Shown here: positions 25,165-35,435 of the stretch, piece after piece
Numbering within the stretch: position 1 is the first letter of the stretch
Layout: each line of letters opens with the position of its first letter
Source of the DNA: Haloplanus sp.
GTDB taxonomy: Archaea > Halobacteriota > Halobacteria > Halobacteriales > Haloferacaceae
Length of the DNA stretch: 59,286 nucleotides
Direction: 5' to 3'
Assembly (NCBI RefSeq): GCF_028275055.1
Contig: NZ_JAQCNJ010000097.1
Span: 1-59,286 of the forward strand
Notes under the pieces: generated by a model
Database searches by the model: none
What the model saw: the letters and a program-made list of their open reading frames with translations, nothing else
What the model was told of the DNA's origin: nothing
Translations under genes and position numbers: made by a program

Positions 25165-26312
25165 TCCCCGCCAAAGCCCGTGGCCGACGCGTCGGCCAGT
25201 GCTCGTTCTGTCGCGGCATCCAGATCGAACTCCCGAACCACCTCACCGTCCCGGATCAACGCCTCCAGCAACGGCTCCGCCGCTGCCGGCCCCTCGCGGT
25301 CGGCCAAGCCGACATGGTGGCCGCCATCGGGCGTCCGGTACGCTTGTTTCGTCCCCGAGAGTTTCCCACGCTTTGCCGCCGGTTCTCCCTCGACCTCGAC
25401 GATATCGAGTGCGAAATCCACGGGGTCGGCGTCCGAGACGTAGCCACCAACGCCGAAGCCGTCGGCCACGTCTCGGAGCGAGCGCAGGGCGTCGGGGCCG
25501 AGACCACCGCTTGCGAACACGTCCACGTCCTCGTGGCCGCGGGCATCGAGTTCCCACCGGATTTCGCGGATGATATGCCGGAGGTCCCCCCGGCGCGACC
25601 CCGTCGTGTCGATGCGGACGCTGTCGAGGTCGTCTCCCAACGTCTCGACGGCGCGCAACACCTCGCCGACCTCGTCGCCGTAGGTGTCACACAGCGCAAC
25701 GCGGGGCACCTCCGGACCGACCGCCTCGTCGAACGCCCGCCACGCCGTTTCTTGCTTCCCACGGCCGAAACAGATCAACAACGCGTGGGGCATCGTCCCG
25801 CCGGCCTCGCGGCCGAGCACCTCGCCTGCGGCGACGTGTGAGAAGCCATCGAGCCCAGCGAGCAGTGCACTCCGCTCAACAACGGCCGCGATAGAAGGGT
25901 GGACGTGGCGCGCACCGAAGGAAAGCACCGTCGACTCGGGTGCGGCCCGGCGGGCCGCCAGAGCCGCCGTCGCCATCCCACTCGCGTGTGAAAGAAAGCC
26001 AAGCAGCGACGTCTCGAACCGGGCGAACTCCAGATACGGCCCCTCGATCCGGAGAACAGGCCCGCCGTCGAACAACTGCCCCTCACACATCGCGTCGACG
26101 TCAACACCGCGACCCGAAAGAAGGGCTGCGGCGTCTTTTACACCCGCAAGGAGTTCGAAGTCGCCGTCGGGGAACTGATCGGCCGTCACCTCGGCGACGA
26201 CCCGCGGGTTTCGACCGGCGTGCCGGAGGGTCGTCTCCGTCCGGGTGAAGTACGCGTCGGTCGCCGTCCCCTCGCTGATCGCCTCGGGTCCGACGATATC
26301 GAACGGTGGCAT
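25161..26312 (-). CDS. Nicotinate phosphoribosyltransferase
   Basis: A 383-aa enzyme making nicotinate mononucleotide from nicotinate and PRPP, in NAD salvage. DAYFTRTETTLRHAG, EGPYLEFARFETSLLGFLSHASG, LSFGARHVHP (catalytic His) and FASGGLGPDALRSL are family features. Length is normal for the short archaeal form. Convergent with AMMECR1. Confidence 0.92.
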   Translation of the reverse strand: MPPFDIVGPEAISEGTATDAYFTRTETTLRHAGRNPRVVAEVTADQFPDGDFELLAGVKDAAALLSGRGVDVDAMCEGQLFDGGPVLRIEGPYLEFARFETSLLGFLSHASGMATAALAARRAAPESTVLSFGARHVHPSIAAVVERSALLAGLDGFSHVAAGEVLGREAGGTMPHALLICFGRGKQETAWRAFDEAVGPEVPRVALCDTYGDEVGEVLRAVETLGDDLDSVRIDTTGSRRGDLRHIIREIRWELDARGHEDVDVFASGGLGPDALRSLRDVADGFGVGGYVSDADPVDFALDIVEVEGEPAAKRGKLSGTKQAYRTPDGGHHVGLADREGPAAAEPLLEALIRDGEVVREFDLDAATERALADASATGFGGD

Positions 26313-26381
26313 CGCTTTGCCTTCGCCCCCGTGAGTGAAAAATCCGTCTGTTCGGTCGATGCTTTCGAAGAAGATTCCTCT

Positions 26382-27827
26382 TCAGTCTCCGTGAACCGAC
26401 TCGAGGTCGGCGGCCGTCGGCGCGTTCGTCACCGTAACCGTCGTCCCCGAGCGCCGGACGCGGAAAGCATCGGCGTACGGTCCCGAAGGAACCACCAGCA
26501 CGTCGCCCTCGCGGCGTTCGGCCCCCCAACGCTCCCGCAGGAGTTCGCGGTAGGCGATGGCGAAGGCGGCGGCGTCGCCCGTTGTCTCCCACTCGGTCCG
26601 GAAGACGTAGCCGTACTCACCCTCGGCGCTCCGGTAGGGGACGAGTCTGTCGCCGGCCCATCCAGTCGACGTTGTGTGGGTGTAGTTGTAGCGCCGGTAA
26701 GGCCGGGTCGGCCGCTGGAGGTGGAACGGCGCCACCCCGCCGTTTGCGTGGAGAAGCGCGAACACCGACGCTTCGCCCACGGTCGTCCCCGGTGGCGAGC
26801 GGTCGAACCGGCTCCAGTTCGCCGCCGACCTGTCCTCAACCCGGACGCGCTGGGCCGACCACTCGGGGTAGCGGTCGGGGTGGATCACCTGTGATGCCGT
26901 CGTCGGCGGGGCGTCATAGGCGGCGTTGACGGCCGCCCACCCGCCGCGTTCTCGGAGTCGGTGGATCAACGCCGGGCCGTCGCTGTATGGCTGGTAGGTC
27001 GCGACGTAGACGCCCATGTCGCCGTCGAGACCGGCTCCCGGACCGTCGTCGGGGCGGGGCAGACACGACCACGCCGCCTCACAGCGTTCCTCGTACCGCG
27101 CCGCGACGTAGCCCGCGTCGCCCTCGATCAGCGCCTGTCGCGCCAACCGCTCGTCGCGGGACCGGCTGGCGTTCCGGTCGAACCCGAACTGCTGGTCCTG
27201 CAGGGCGTGGACGAGTTCGTGGGCCAACGTCTGCCGGTCGAGCGTCGGGCGGTCGGCCTCGCTCACGGCCACGATGCGGTTCTCGCTCGGCACTTAGGAT
27301 CCCTGTACGGACGCGCCGTAGAACGACTCGAAGACGCGCTCGACCGATCGATCCTCGCCGATCAACAGAAGCGCTTCCCACACCTGCTCGTCCCACGCCG
27401 TCGCCGTCACCTCCTCACCGGCGCGGTACGCCTCGCGGTCAACCACCTCAACCGGGACCGACGACCCGAACTCAAGGGCCCGAATCCGCTCAACCCGGGC
27501 CATCGTCCGCGCGGCGACTGCCGCCCGCTCGCTGTCGTTCAGGCCATCGCTCGCGTTTACGGGGAGCGGTTCGTCGTACCAGTAGCCCGCCTCCCAGCCC
27601 AGTCGATCAGTCTCCGGGTCCGTGAAGCCGTCGCGGTCCGGCGTGACCGTGGGTGGCGGCGTGCTCGTGGTGGGTGCCGGCGTCGTGGGCTCCACTCCCG
27701 TTGGCACCGGCGTCGATGTCGGCGTCGGCGTCTTCGGGGTGGTGTCGCCACCCGACGCCGGGCTTCCGCCACAGCCGGCGAGAACGACAAGAACCGTCAG
27801 CAGGAGCGTCAAGCGAGCGGAGCGCAC
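26382..27827 (-). pseudogene. Hvo_1808-family lipoprotein/metallopeptidase, interrupted by in-frame TAA
   Basis: Two reading frames on either side of a TAA at 27294-27296 are in the same phase and together match the intact neighbour end to end. The N-terminal half (GTG 27827) has a lipobox (LTVLVVLAGC), a Thr/Pro-rich linker and GWEAGYWYDEPLPVN. The C-terminal half has AHELVHALQDQ, an HExxH zinc-peptidase-like motif. In the neighbour, FYAPADDRIRI aligns with GS-stop-VPSENRIVAV, so the lost codon was probably Tyr (TAC or TAT to TAA). Without read-through, the membrane-anchored part lacks the putative catalytic motif. Confidence 0.8.
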
Positions 27828-27852
27828 GCTCCGGTCGTGGTCGTCGTGAAAC

Positions 27853-27857
27853 AAAAA
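27853..27857 (-). terminator. T-tract after the Hvo_1808-like gene
   Basis: On the minus strand ccctttttgttt follows the intact Hvo_1808-like gene by about 45 nt and precedes the broken paralogue. T-runs of this kind end archaeal transcripts. Confidence 0.35.
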
Positions 27858-27900
27858 GGGTGCCGCCAGCCACCAACCGTCGGTCGTCGGTCGTCGGTCG

Positions 27901-29538
27901 TCAGTCGCGTCGGCGGAGCGCGACGAGTGCCGCAGCGACAAGAGCAATCACGGCCGTTAACGCGCCGAATCCGGGTGCTTCCAGCCCGGTCGAGCCGCCG
28001 TCACCACCGTCATCGGAGCCGGTGCCGGAGTCGTCGCCCTCACCGTCGTCAGTCGAGTCGGTTCCGTCGGTCGAGTCGGCTCCGTCTGCCCCGTCACCGT
28101 CCAGCTCGTCGGCGGCACTCGATCCGTCGGTGGGGGGCCGGATATCGGACACCGCTTCGGGTGTCGGCCCGTTGACAATGGTGACGCGCGTGCCGTCGCG
28201 GTCGATCCGGAAGGCGTCCTCGAACTCGCCGTCAGGGATGACGTACAGGCCGTTCTGTTGGGTCGCACCCTGTGCGTCGAGAATGGCGCGGTACGCCTCA
28301 ACGAACTCGTCGGCGTCCTCCTCACTGTCCCACTCGGTGGTCCAGACGTAGCCGTGTTGGGCGTCGTCACCGCTGCCCTTCTGGTAGGGGAACACCCGGT
28401 CGTTCCCCCACCCGGCCGAGGGTTCGGCGTCGTAGTTGTATATGTCGAACGACCCCGAGGTCCGGGTCACGGACCGAACCGGGATGGTGTCGGCTCTGGC
28501 CGTCCGCGCCTGATACCAGAACATCACGTACATCGATGCCTCGCCGACGGTGTCCGAGCCGTTTTCACCCTGATTGGGGAAGGTCTCCCAGCCGTTGCGG
28601 GCGCGGTCCTCGTACTCGATGGGCGTCGGTTCCTCGTCCGTCTGGTGGATGACCTGTTCGGTCGACTGAGGCGGCTCCTCGAACTCCGCGTCGATTGCGC
28701 TCCAGCCCTCCTCTTCGAGGCGCTGGTCGACGTACACCGGGCCATCGGAGTACGGTTGGAGGAGCGTCAGCAGGATACCGAGGTTCGGCGGCTCGTCGGC
28801 CGAGGAGTCGTCGCTCGGGGTCCCCACACACTCCCACTCGTCGCCACACCGCTCGGTGTACCGTTGCTGGATGTAGTTGGCCTCACCCTCCACAACACCG
28901 TCGACGGCGAGGTCAGCGTCCTGGGTTTCCGTGTCGGCGATGCGCTCGCCCAGCGCCCCGTTCTGGTCTTGGAGAGCGTGGACGAGTTCGTGCACCAACG
29001 TTGCGTTGTCGATGGTCGGGTTGTCGGGCGAGTCGGTGATGATCCGGATGCGGTCGTCGGCCGGCGCGTAGAAGCCCGCGGTCGTCTGTCCGGACGCACT
29101 CTGGAGGGCCTCGTTTGCCTCCCTGTCCTCACCGATGATAAACAGCGCCTCCCACACCTGATCGTTCCACGCGTCGAAGGAGGCGTTGCTTGAAGTGTTG
29201 CCCGACTGTCGTTGCTCGAACTCATCACGGGAGAGGATTTCTACGGGGACGTCGGACTCGAACTCCTTTTCGCGAATATACTCCACGCGCGCCATCGCAC
29301 GGCTGACGTAGGCGTCTACTTCCTCGTCGGTCAGCCCGTCGGACTGGTCGACGTCGATCGATTCGTTGTGCCAGTAGCCACCTTCCCAGCCGATGACGTC
29401 CTCGCTCGGATCGGCACGCTGGGGTGTTATCTCCCCGTCGTCGCCGACGGCCGCCGGCCGCTCACCGACGGCGGCCGCAGGAACGACCGACGCGAGGATT
29501 ATCAGTACCGCGAGACCAACGGATGCCCGCTTTCGCAT
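27901..29538 (-). CDS. Hvo_1808-family surface protein with PGF-CTERM anchor
   Basis: A 545-aa secreted protein. It has an N-terminal signal peptide (VGLAVLIILASVVPAAAVG), a domain with GWEGGYWHNESIDVDQ, an HExxH-like motif in VHELVHALQDQ suggesting a zinc-peptidase fold, and long Asp/Gly/Ser/Thr-rich low-complexity spacing near the C-terminus. It ends with APGFGALTAVIALVAAALVALRRR, a PGF-CTERM signal for archaeosortase processing and lipid anchoring. Start ATG at 29538; a second ATG three codons upstream (29547) is possible. The broken paralogue lies directly downstream. Confidence 0.85.
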   Translation of the reverse strand: MRKRASVGLAVLIILASVVPAAAVGERPAAVGDDGEITPQRADPSEDVIGWEGGYWHNESIDVDQSDGLTDEEVDAYVSRAMARVEYIREKEFESDVPVEILSRDEFEQRQSGNTSSNASFDAWNDQVWEALFIIGEDREANEALQSASGQTTAGFYAPADDRIRIITDSPDNPTIDNATLVHELVHALQDQNGALGERIADTETQDADLAVDGVVEGEANYIQQRYTERCGDEWECVGTPSDDSSADEPPNLGILLTLLQPYSDGPVYVDQRLEEEGWSAIDAEFEEPPQSTEQVIHQTDEEPTPIEYEDRARNGWETFPNQGENGSDTVGEASMYVMFWYQARTARADTIPVRSVTRTSGSFDIYNYDAEPSAGWGNDRVFPYQKGSGDDAQHGYVWTTEWDSEEDADEFVEAYRAILDAQGATQQNGLYVIPDGEFEDAFRIDRDGTRVTIVNGPTPEAVSDIRPPTDGSSAADELDGDGADGADSTDGTDSTDDGEGDDSGTGSDDGGDGGSTGLEAPGFGALTAVIALVAAALVALRRRD

Positions 29539-29962
29539 ACCCTCCATTAGAAAGCGGCACAGAAGTACCTTGCCCGCCCGTGAGTGTGGACACAGCCACG
29601 GCTTACCGTTCGGCGACCGCCGCGCTCGCACCCGGCGACGGCCTCGCTGCCGCCCGGTTCGGCCCGCTTCCGGGCGTGCCGTTCTCGAACCCGGGGTGAA
29701 TCCCTGGGGTCGGTGGCAGCGTGAGCGGTCACGCCCCCCACGGCGGAGAACGAGACGCCGGCCGCCGTGTCGGCGTCGGTCCGGCCACCGTCGGCGACAT
29801 CGGTCGTCGGCACGGCCGCGAACGCGGTGGCTGGGGTCGGAGAACCACACGGGTGTGTCTCACGTCGTGTGGCCAGTTCGTCCGGCTGTACGGTCCGTGG
29901 CGTATACGTGCAGCGGCGGTAGGCACCCTTTTATCCGGACACAACCGCAGATAGAGGGGGAA
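29539..29962. other. Intergenic stretch, possible gene remnant
   Basis: No confident gene. On the plus strand 29580-29699 encodes 39 residues (VSVDTATAYRSATAALAPGD...LPGVPFSNPG) with good haloarchaeal composition, then stops; following sequence in other frames is Ala/Val-rich but broken. It may be the start of a decayed gene. A ttttatcc element near 29930 may belong to an unidentified transcript. Confidence 0.3.
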
Positions 29963-30226
29963 TCACTCGTCGAATAAGTCGTCGACGGCATCACGTGCCG
30001 TCCGGGCGGCCTCGTCGGCCACCGTCTCCGGGTCTGCGTCCGTGTCTGCGGCGTCGTCGGGGACGTTCAGGTACACGTCGACCTCGAGAACACCCTCCTC
30101 GAACGTCACCGTCACGTCCAGATCGCGGACGGAGGACTGTCGGTAGTGTGCAAAGACGGTTCCCTCGGCCGCCTCGGCCGCCGTCCGTACAACCGTCTCG
30201 TCGTCCGGTTCGTCGGTGTCCGGCAC
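29963..30226 (-). CDS. DUF3194 protein
   Basis: An 87-aa archaeal protein. The pattern TAAEAAEGTVFAHYRQSSVRDLDVTVTFEEGVLEVDVYLN matches DUF3194, which usually follows prefoldin beta. The GTG at 30226 is preferred because it starts just before the conserved domain, 4 nt after the prefoldin stop; the ORF is open further upstream. Function unknown, but its fixed place next to prefoldin suggests a link to protein folding. Confidence 0.85.
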   Translation of the reverse strand: MPDTDEPDDETVVRTAAEAAEGTVFAHYRQSSVRDLDVTVTFEEGVLEVDVYLNVPDDAADTDADPETVADEAARTARDAVDDLFDE

Positions 30227-30230
30227 GGCC

Positions 30231-30620
30231 TTACGCGCCGCCGGCGCCACCCGGTCCCATCGGACCGCCGCCGGCACCGCCCTGCAGCATCTGCTGGAGT
30301 TCCTGTTGGAGCGATTCGAACTGCTCGCGGACGCGCTCCTCTTGTTTGCTCAGTTGCTCGACACGAACCTCGAGATTTTCGACCTTTTCTTCGAGGTCCT
30401 CCTCGGCATCGTTGTACTCCGTTTCGACGAGAAGTTCGCCGACCTCGCGGTACATCGGCGTGTCCTCGTCGATGTCTCCGAGGGCGTCGAGCGCCGTTTT
30501 GGACTCGTTGAGCGCAGTTTCGGACTGCTGTTTCTGTGCGGCGACCTGTTGGGCGGTCTCCTGCAGATCCTGCAGTTCCTCAAGTTTCTCCTGGGCTTCC
30601 GGCGGCAGATTTCCTTGCAT
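30231..30620 (-). CDS. pfdB: Prefoldin subunit beta
   Basis: A 129-aa chaperone subunit that forms the beta4/alpha2 jellyfish hexamer and hands unfolded proteins to the thermosome. Two long coiled-coil helices flank the central hairpin ([20 protein letters not shown]). The C-terminal tail is Gly/Met-rich ([14 protein letters not shown]). In operon with Pcc1, Rpo12 and L37ae, a common archaeal order. Confidence 0.95.
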   Translation of the reverse strand: MQGNLPPEAQEKLEELQDLQETAQQVAAQKQQSETALNESKTALDALGDIDEDTPMYREVGELLVETEYNDAEEDLEEKVENLEVRVEQLSKQEERVREQFESLQQELQQMLQGGAGGGPMGPGGAGGA

Positions 30621-30668
30621 GAACAGATGGTGGTGTCCCGGAGTGAAAAAGCCCCGTATTCCGCGACG

Positions 30669-30965
30669 CTACCGGCCGGCGGCCGTGGCGACGGACTCCG
30701 CCACGGTGAGCAGTCGTTGCCAACTGTTCGTGCCGGCCCGCAGGGCAACGAGGTCGGCCGCGCCGATGCGCACGCGGACGGTATCGCGAGACGACGACCC
30801 GTCCGACGGGACTCGGTCGACCCGCGCCGCCGACCGGGGGTCGTCGACCTCGCCGGCCTCGGCGCGGACGCTGCGCTCGACGATCCGGGCGCGCCGAGCG
30901 GTGTCGTACTCGAAACGAAGGGAGAGGCGGTGTGGCGCGTCGTCGATCCCCGACTCATCGACCAC
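30669..30965 (-). CDS. pcc1: KEOPS subunit Pcc1
   Basis: A 98-aa protein that dimerises the KEOPS tRNA t6A-modification complex. The C-terminal IGAADLVALRAGTNSWQRLLTVAESV is the Pcc1 signature. I chose the GTG at 30965, 7 nt after the Rpo12 stop; the frame extends upstream inside Rpo12 and is not used. The catalytic Kae1-Bud32 partner is at 8.1 kb. Confidence 0.85.
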   Translation of the reverse strand: MVDESGIDDAPHRLSLRFEYDTARRARIVERSVRAEAGEVDDPRSAARVDRVPSDGSSSRDTVRVRIGAADLVALRAGTNSWQRLLTVAESVATAAGR

Positions 30966-30972
30966 GGACTGG

Positions 30973-31107
30973 CTACTCGACGTTAACTTCCTTGACCGTC
31001 GGGGCACGTTCCTTCAAAAGCACCCGATGGCCACAGTACGGGCATCGAACCCCGCCGTACTCGTCGAGTTCGACATCGCGCTTACACCGGGAACATTTGT
31101 AGCTCAT
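30973..31107 (-). CDS. rpoP: DNA-directed RNA polymerase subunit Rpo12 (RpoP)
   Basis: A 44-aa zinc-ribbon subunit of RNA polymerase, homologous to Rpb12. The protein reads [19 protein letters not shown], then [21 protein letters not shown]. Two CxxC pairs bind zinc. Its ATG at 31107 overlaps the L37ae stop by 1 nt. This gene is easily missed because of its size. Confidence 0.93.
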   Translation of the reverse strand: MSYKCSRCKRDVELDEYGGVRCPYCGHRVLLKERAPTVKEVNVE

Positions 31108-31376
31108 TACTCGTCGTCGGTGGAAAGTGCCGCACGGATCGACCGTTTCACCGTCCGGCCACCGGGCGTCTCCGGCCGGTACGCACCGCCGGTGAACGTC
31201 TCGCCTGTCTCCTCGTTTTTCCAGACGCCCGTCCCGATTCGGGTGACGTCGTCGCCGTCGAGGGTGGCGTTCTGCATGTCGCTTTCGATTTCTTTGACCC
31301 GTCGGCGGGCGACGCGCCCGTAGCGCGCGCCAAATCGGCCCGCGCTCCCGGTACTGCGTGCCTTGTTCTCGGCCAT
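31107..31376 (-). CDS. rpl37ae: 50S ribosomal protein L37ae (eL43), zinc Cys lost
   Basis: An 89-aa ribosomal protein. [22 protein letters not shown] and [22 protein letters not shown] are the conserved ends. The usual zinc-finger centre (two CxxC pairs) is replaced by [21 protein letters not shown], and the whole protein has no Cys. The fold is presumably kept by other contacts. Start of the L37ae-Rpo12-Pcc1-prefoldin-DUF3194 gene run. Confidence 0.93.
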   Translation of the reverse strand: MAENKARSTGSAGRFGARYGRVARRRVKEIESDMQNATLDGDDVTRIGTGVWKNEETGETFTGGAYRPETPGGRTVKRSIRAALSTDDE

Positions 31377-31430
31377 AGTACCACGAAATACCGGGAGCGA
31401 ACGGATAAACCCTGCGAGTCCGGGTCGAGG

Positions 31431-32150
31431 TTACTGCAGGTCGACGGCCGCGAGTTCCTCGTTCAGGTCGTCTCGGACTCGCTCGCCGGTTTCGCGGTCC
31501 ATCGCCGTCGTAACGATGCGGTTCTCCTGGACGCTTGACCCGTCGCGCAGAAGAAGGCGGACGTTGCCGTTACCGTCGGCCCGCGTCACCTTCGCCCGCA
31601 AGCCGGACTGCGATCCCGTCCCACTGGCGTCGATCGGCCCGGGAACGATCTTTTTGACGTGCGGGTGGTTGGCGACCGTCGAGATGGCGCGACGGCCCTC
31701 ACGGTCGCCGATCAGCGTCGTATGCCGCCCTCCGAGTTTCTCCTTAGGCGGCGTCTCGACCACCTCCAAGGCACGTTCGCCGCGCCGTTCTAGCACCACT
31801 GTTACGGGATCTTCACCCGCGACGCGGAAGAACTCGTACCGGGTCTCCCCACGCACCGCCCGGATGATCTCACGGTCGCCAGCCGAAAACACCGTCTCCG
31901 GGCGCTTTCGGCGGAGTTCGTCCGCGATCCGGCCGGCGAAATTACGCCGCTCCACGACACGGGGTTTCCCCTCGGGTTCCGGATGGGTGGTGATCGTCGT
32001 CTCGCCCACCGTCGCCTCCTCGTCAAGCATGGTCAGGTGGGCGCGGTCGGCGTCGATGTCGAGAACGACGGTGTCGCAGTTGGCGGTGTGACAGACCAAA
32101 CAGTAGTCGCCCGGGCGATCGAGCGGGGATCCACACCGCCGACACTCCAT
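31431..32150 (-). CDS. DUF2103 zinc-ribbon protein
   Basis: A 239-aa protein. An N-terminal zinc ribbon ([26 protein letters not shown]) is followed by a large basic domain with [35 protein letters not shown], typical of DUF2103. A nucleic-acid-binding role is plausible but unproven. The ATG at 32150 starts right at the zinc ribbon. It lies upstream of L37ae on the same strand. Confidence 0.82.
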   Translation of the reverse strand: MECRRCGSPLDRPGDYCLVCHTANCDTVVLDIDADRAHLTMLDEEATVGETTITTHPEPEGKPRVVERRNFAGRIADELRRKRPETVFSAGDREIIRAVRGETRYEFFRVAGEDPVTVVLERRGERALEVVETPPKEKLGGRHTTLIGDREGRRAISTVANHPHVKKIVPGPIDASGTGSQSGLRAKVTRADGNGNVRLLLRDGSSVQENRIVTTAMDRETGERVRDDLNEELAAVDLQ

Positions 32151-32275
32151 GCCGGACGGAGACGATGACACCGGATAAGTCCATCCCTCGCGCCCGCAAA
32201 CGGGCCGCTTGCCCACGTCCGAAGCCCCACCACCGTCCCGTTCTCCGGTAGAGCCGTCGTCGGAACCGTCGCTTC

Positions 32276-32500
32276 TTGTTACCGACGCTCGGTTTCGCGG
32301 TCGGTGTGTGGGCGGTCACGGGCGTGGCCGACCGCCTCACTCCCGAGACGGTCACCCTCTCCGACCGTGGTGCGCTCACGACCGTGGACGGTGGGACGCC
32401 GCCGCGGCCGAGGGCTAAAGCGCCCGCGGGTCGACCTTCAGATACTCCCGGAGAACGGCCGTTGCGTACGACCCTCGGGGGAGCGAAAAGGAGAGCGTGA
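32276..32500 (+). CDS. Possible small membrane protein, antisense end to truD
   Basis: A frame open from 32252 encodes [20 protein letters not shown], then [19 protein letters not shown], with a positively charged start, one membrane helix and good GC3, as in real haloarchaeal membrane proteins. There is no ATG; a TTG at 32276 is the only start. The 3' third runs antisense into truD and looks non-coding. It may be real with a wrong end, or a remnant. Confidence 0.25.
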   Translation: MLPTLGFAVGVWAVTGVADRLTPETVTLSDRGALTTVDGGTPPRPRAKAPAGRPSDTPGERPLRTTLGGAKRRA

Positions 32501-33755
32501 GAGGGTCGCGCTCGACCGTCGGCCCCGCGCCGACGAGAATCGGCCGCCGCGTCCCAGTCGAGTCGAAGTCGCCCGGCAGGTCGAAATCCGCGGGTGCGAG
32601 GTCGAGGTCGTCGAACACCGCACGCTCGACCTCGCCGGGGTCGCCGTCACCCAGTTCTGTCTCCGTGCCAAGCAGCGGTGCGGTGACAAAGGCACGCCCG
32701 CGCTCGCAGTGGCGACTCACCACATCGACCCGGGATCCGGTCACCCGTTGGAGGCGGTCGGTGTCGGGCAAAGGCAGGTCCTCGGGAGCGTCGGAATCCG
32801 CGAAACAAACCACGTCGCCGGCAACGGGACGGTCGAAAGGAAGGCCCGCACGCAGTCGCGCCGAAACGATGCGGTTGAACGCGTAGGACTGTGCCGCGTG
32901 GACGAACAGTCGCTGGAGGTTCCACGGAACCGCCTCCAGTGCCTCCCGGAAGTCCGACGGTTCGGTCCCCCCGTTCTCGACGAGCGTATGGAGCATCGAC
33001 CGTTCGTAGCCAAGGTGGCCGGGGACCGCGGCGAGCGCCTCGGTCCAGTCCGGAGCGGGGGCCGACGCGACCGCCTCGACCGTCGCCCGCGCCTCCTGGG
33101 TCCGGTCGGGTTCGGTCTCGGCGGGGTTACCGACGTAGGTCAGAACCGCCTCGCGCCACTCGCCGCGGACGACACACAGACCCACCTCGTGGGTCACGGG
33201 ACGCTTGCTGCCGAACCGCTGGTGGCCGAAGACGTTCGGCACGGCGACCCGGTCGCCACCGAACGCGGCGAGGTCGTCGGTGACGGCGTCGACCGCCGTC
33301 GGATCGTCGGGGTTGCGGATCGTGATCTCGAAGGCGTTGCCCGCGAGGTCACCGAACTCCAGGTTGCGACCGACCCGACCGACCGGATCGAGGGTCACCC
33401 CCGAGAGGTCGGGTAGGTCGGGTGGGCCGACCCCGCGTATCGAAACCAGTTGGGTCGTGACCGCGCGCTTGTCCTTCGTGCCGGCCCACGACACCCGCTC
33501 GCGGCTGATCCCCATAGCGTTTGAGAGCGCACCGACGAAGTCGTTGGTGTCCCAGTCGGTGAGCGTCGCCCGGACCAACAGGTGGGGGTACGACGACGGG
33601 TCGGCGTCGAGGGGTTCGGGATCGATCGCTTTGCTCTCGAGTTCTCTGACCCGAAACTCCGCGGGGTCGTCCCGGAGTCGCCCACCGACGCCCGGTCCGT
33701 CGCTCACGTAGTGATCGATGCCGACCTGTCGTTCCAGCGGGTGTGCCTCGCGCAT
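32415..33755 (-). CDS. truD: tRNA pseudouridine(13) synthase TruD
   Basis: A 446-aa enzyme that makes pseudouridine at tRNA position 13. The catalytic Asp, near residue 95, lies in the family motif [33 protein letters not shown] matches the second TruD block. A TRUD insertion domain follows. It lies 207 nt downstream of pth2. Confidence 0.95.
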   Translation of the reverse strand: MREAHPLERQVGIDHYVSDGPGVGGRLRDDPAEFRVRELESKAIDPEPLDADPSSYPHLLVRATLTDWDTNDFVGALSNAMGISRERVSWAGTKDKRAVTTQLVSIRGVGPPDLPDLSGVTLDPVGRVGRNLEFGDLAGNAFEITIRNPDDPTAVDAVTDDLAAFGGDRVAVPNVFGHQRFGSKRPVTHEVGLCVVRGEWREAVLTYVGNPAETEPDRTQEARATVEAVASAPAPDWTEALAAVPGHLGYERSMLHTLVENGGTEPSDFREALEAVPWNLQRLFVHAAQSYAFNRIVSARLRAGLPFDRPVAGDVVCFADSDAPEDLPLPDTDRLQRVTGSRVDVVSRHCERGRAFVTAPLLGTETELGDGDPGEVERAVFDDLDLAPADFDLPGDFDSTGTRRPILVGAGPTVERDPLTLSFSLPRGSYATAVLREYLKVDPRAL

Positions 33756-33962
33756 CGGGTCGTCGGTTGGGGTTCGCGTCCCCGACGGGAGTCGTTGTCG
33801 GTCCCGGTCAGAACGGGACGGGGCCGGGCCGTTCGACAGAACGAAAGTGCGGTGACGACGCCGACTCCGACCCGGTCGTCTCGCTCCCGGCCAGCGACGA
33901 CCGCGGCGGTCGGTGACGCACCCACCTCATCGCTCACGCCAACGGTATCGGTCGTAACGTTG

Positions 33963-34301
33963 TCAGTACAGCGACAGATCACCGGTCACGCGGTCCACCT
34001 CGTCGTCGTCGGCCGGGCCGACGGCGAGTGTCGTCACGGTCCCCGGTTCCAATTGGGTGTGCCCGGCATCGCGGACGATGGCGTGGGGGAGGCCCGCCCG
34101 CTCGGCGGCGTCGGCCAGTTCGAACAGGTCGCGCTCGCCGCTCCCTTTCAACACCACCTTCTTTTGTCCCTCGCCTTTCCACGCTCGGCGGGTACGGTCG
34201 GCGGCGTCCTCTGAAGCCGACAGCGCCGCGTGTGCGACCTGCGCGGCCAGTTTTCCCTGTCCCATACCGAGGTCAGTGCGTGCGACGATGGCCTGTTTCA
34301 T
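33963..34301 (-). CDS. pth2: Peptidyl-tRNA hydrolase Pth2
   Basis: A 112-aa archaeal-type hydrolase that rescues tRNA from stalled peptidyl-tRNA. [27 protein letters not shown] and [21 protein letters not shown] are family signatures. It lies between the actin-like gene and truD on the same strand. Confidence 0.96.
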   Translation of the reverse strand: MKQAIVARTDLGMGQGKLAAQVAHAALSASEDAADRTRRAWKGEGQKKVVLKGSGERDLFELADAAERAGLPHAIVRDAGHTQLEPGTVTTLAVGPADDDEVDRVTGDLSLY

Positions 34302-34341
34302 GCGTACTGGTGTGGGGGCCGGGACAAAGCGTCGTCGGTGT

Positions 34342-35403
34342 TCAAGACGCGTCGGCGTCGACCAGTCGCTCCGCGATGCGCTGTGCCCCTACCGCAGCAG
34401 ACAGCGCCGGCTCCTCGGGGGCGATAGCGGACACCTCGCGGCCGAGTTCCTCGGACAGGCGCTTCTCGAACTCGTCGACGATGCCCGGGATGCAGGCCAT
34501 ACCGCCCGTGAGCACGATTGGGTGGTCAAGCGCCAGCTGGTACACCTTTATATGATCGTTTGCAAGCTCCGGGAGGAAAGCGTTGGCCACCTCCTCAACG
34601 GCCTCGTCGACGTACTCGTCGACGGCGTCAACCACGCTGCGCTCGATGGTGAACTCGTGGGAGCCGCCGCCGGGCTGTTGGATCACATCGGTAAACGGCT
34701 CGAAGTCGACGAGGTCGGCGTGGTCCTCCTTGTACTCGCGGGCGGTCGTGTTGTCGATGTTGACCCGCCCCTGCGTCTCCTCCTCGACGTAGTTGGCGAT
34801 CATGCGGTCCACCTCGTTGCCCGTCACCGCGCCGGTGGTGAACGGGACGAGCTGTTCGCCCCGCCGGTATGCCGAGGCTTCGAGGTTGGTCGAGCCCAGA
34901 TTGACGGTGACAAAGATGTCGTCGACCGCCTCGAGCCCCTCGCCCAATGCGGGCACCGACCCACACAGCGACTCGGGGTAGCTCCGGATCAGCGCCCCGC
35001 CGATTGCGCTGCCCTCGATGACCGACTGGAGGTTCTGCAGGCCACGCTCGTTGTCGATGGTCGGGATGGCGTAGACAACGGCGCTGTCGGCAGGTACGTC
35101 GTTGGCCTCGATAACCTCCTGGAAAAACGTCGCGGTCAGGTCTGCGCCGCCCTCGTCCTCGGGAAGCCCGGATCGGAGGGTGTACCGCACGCGCTCGGGG
35201 TACTCGGTCGCCGCCTCCTCGCCGTAGAGCACCCGCTCCTCGCCGGTGATCACGTCCTCGTACGTCGCGAGACAGGTCAACGTCTTCACCGTCCGCAGAC
35301 CGTCACCGTCGGGGATGGCGATCACCGTCCGGGTGCTGCCCAACTTCACGCCGATGGGCGTCGGGGCGCCGGTGTCGGCGTCTGGGTCATCGGAGTCATT
35401 CAT
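34342..35403 (-). CDS. Actin/MreB-like ATPase (salactin-type)
   Basis: A 353-aa actin-superfamily protein. The phosphate-1 region [16 protein letters not shown], phosphate-2 [15 protein letters not shown] and adenosine motif [17 protein letters not shown] are visible. The N-terminal acidic stretch is short. It resembles the haloarchaeal actin homologue salactin, which forms dynamic filaments at the poles in Halobacterium; assigning it to that exact family is my inference. It lies 32 nt downstream of a FlaD/E-domain gene on the same strand, so the two may be co-transcribed. Confidence 0.72.
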   Translation of the reverse strand: MNDSDDPDADTGAPTPIGVKLGSTRTVIAIPDGDGLRTVKTLTCLATYEDVITGEERVLYGEEAATEYPERVRYTLRSGLPEDEGGADLTATFFQEVIEANDVPADSAVVYAIPTIDNERGLQNLQSVIEGSAIGGALIRSYPESLCGSVPALGEGLEAVDDIFVTVNLGSTNLEASAYRRGEQLVPFTTGAVTGNEVDRMIANYVEEETQGRVNIDNTTAREYKEDHADLVDFEPFTDVIQQPGGGSHEFTIERSVVDAVDEYVDEAVEEVANAFLPELANDHIKVYQLALDHPIVLTGGMACIPGIVDEFEKRLSEELGREVSAIAPEEPALSAAVGAQRIAERLVDADAS

Positions 35404-35435
35404 GCATCCGGGCTACACGCGGGTGTGATAAATAA

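Noticed and set aside
33704-33982. Possible small gene between pth2 and truD on the minus strand
   Set aside because: It overlaps the truD start out of frame and has no recognisable pattern; most likely untranslated spacer.
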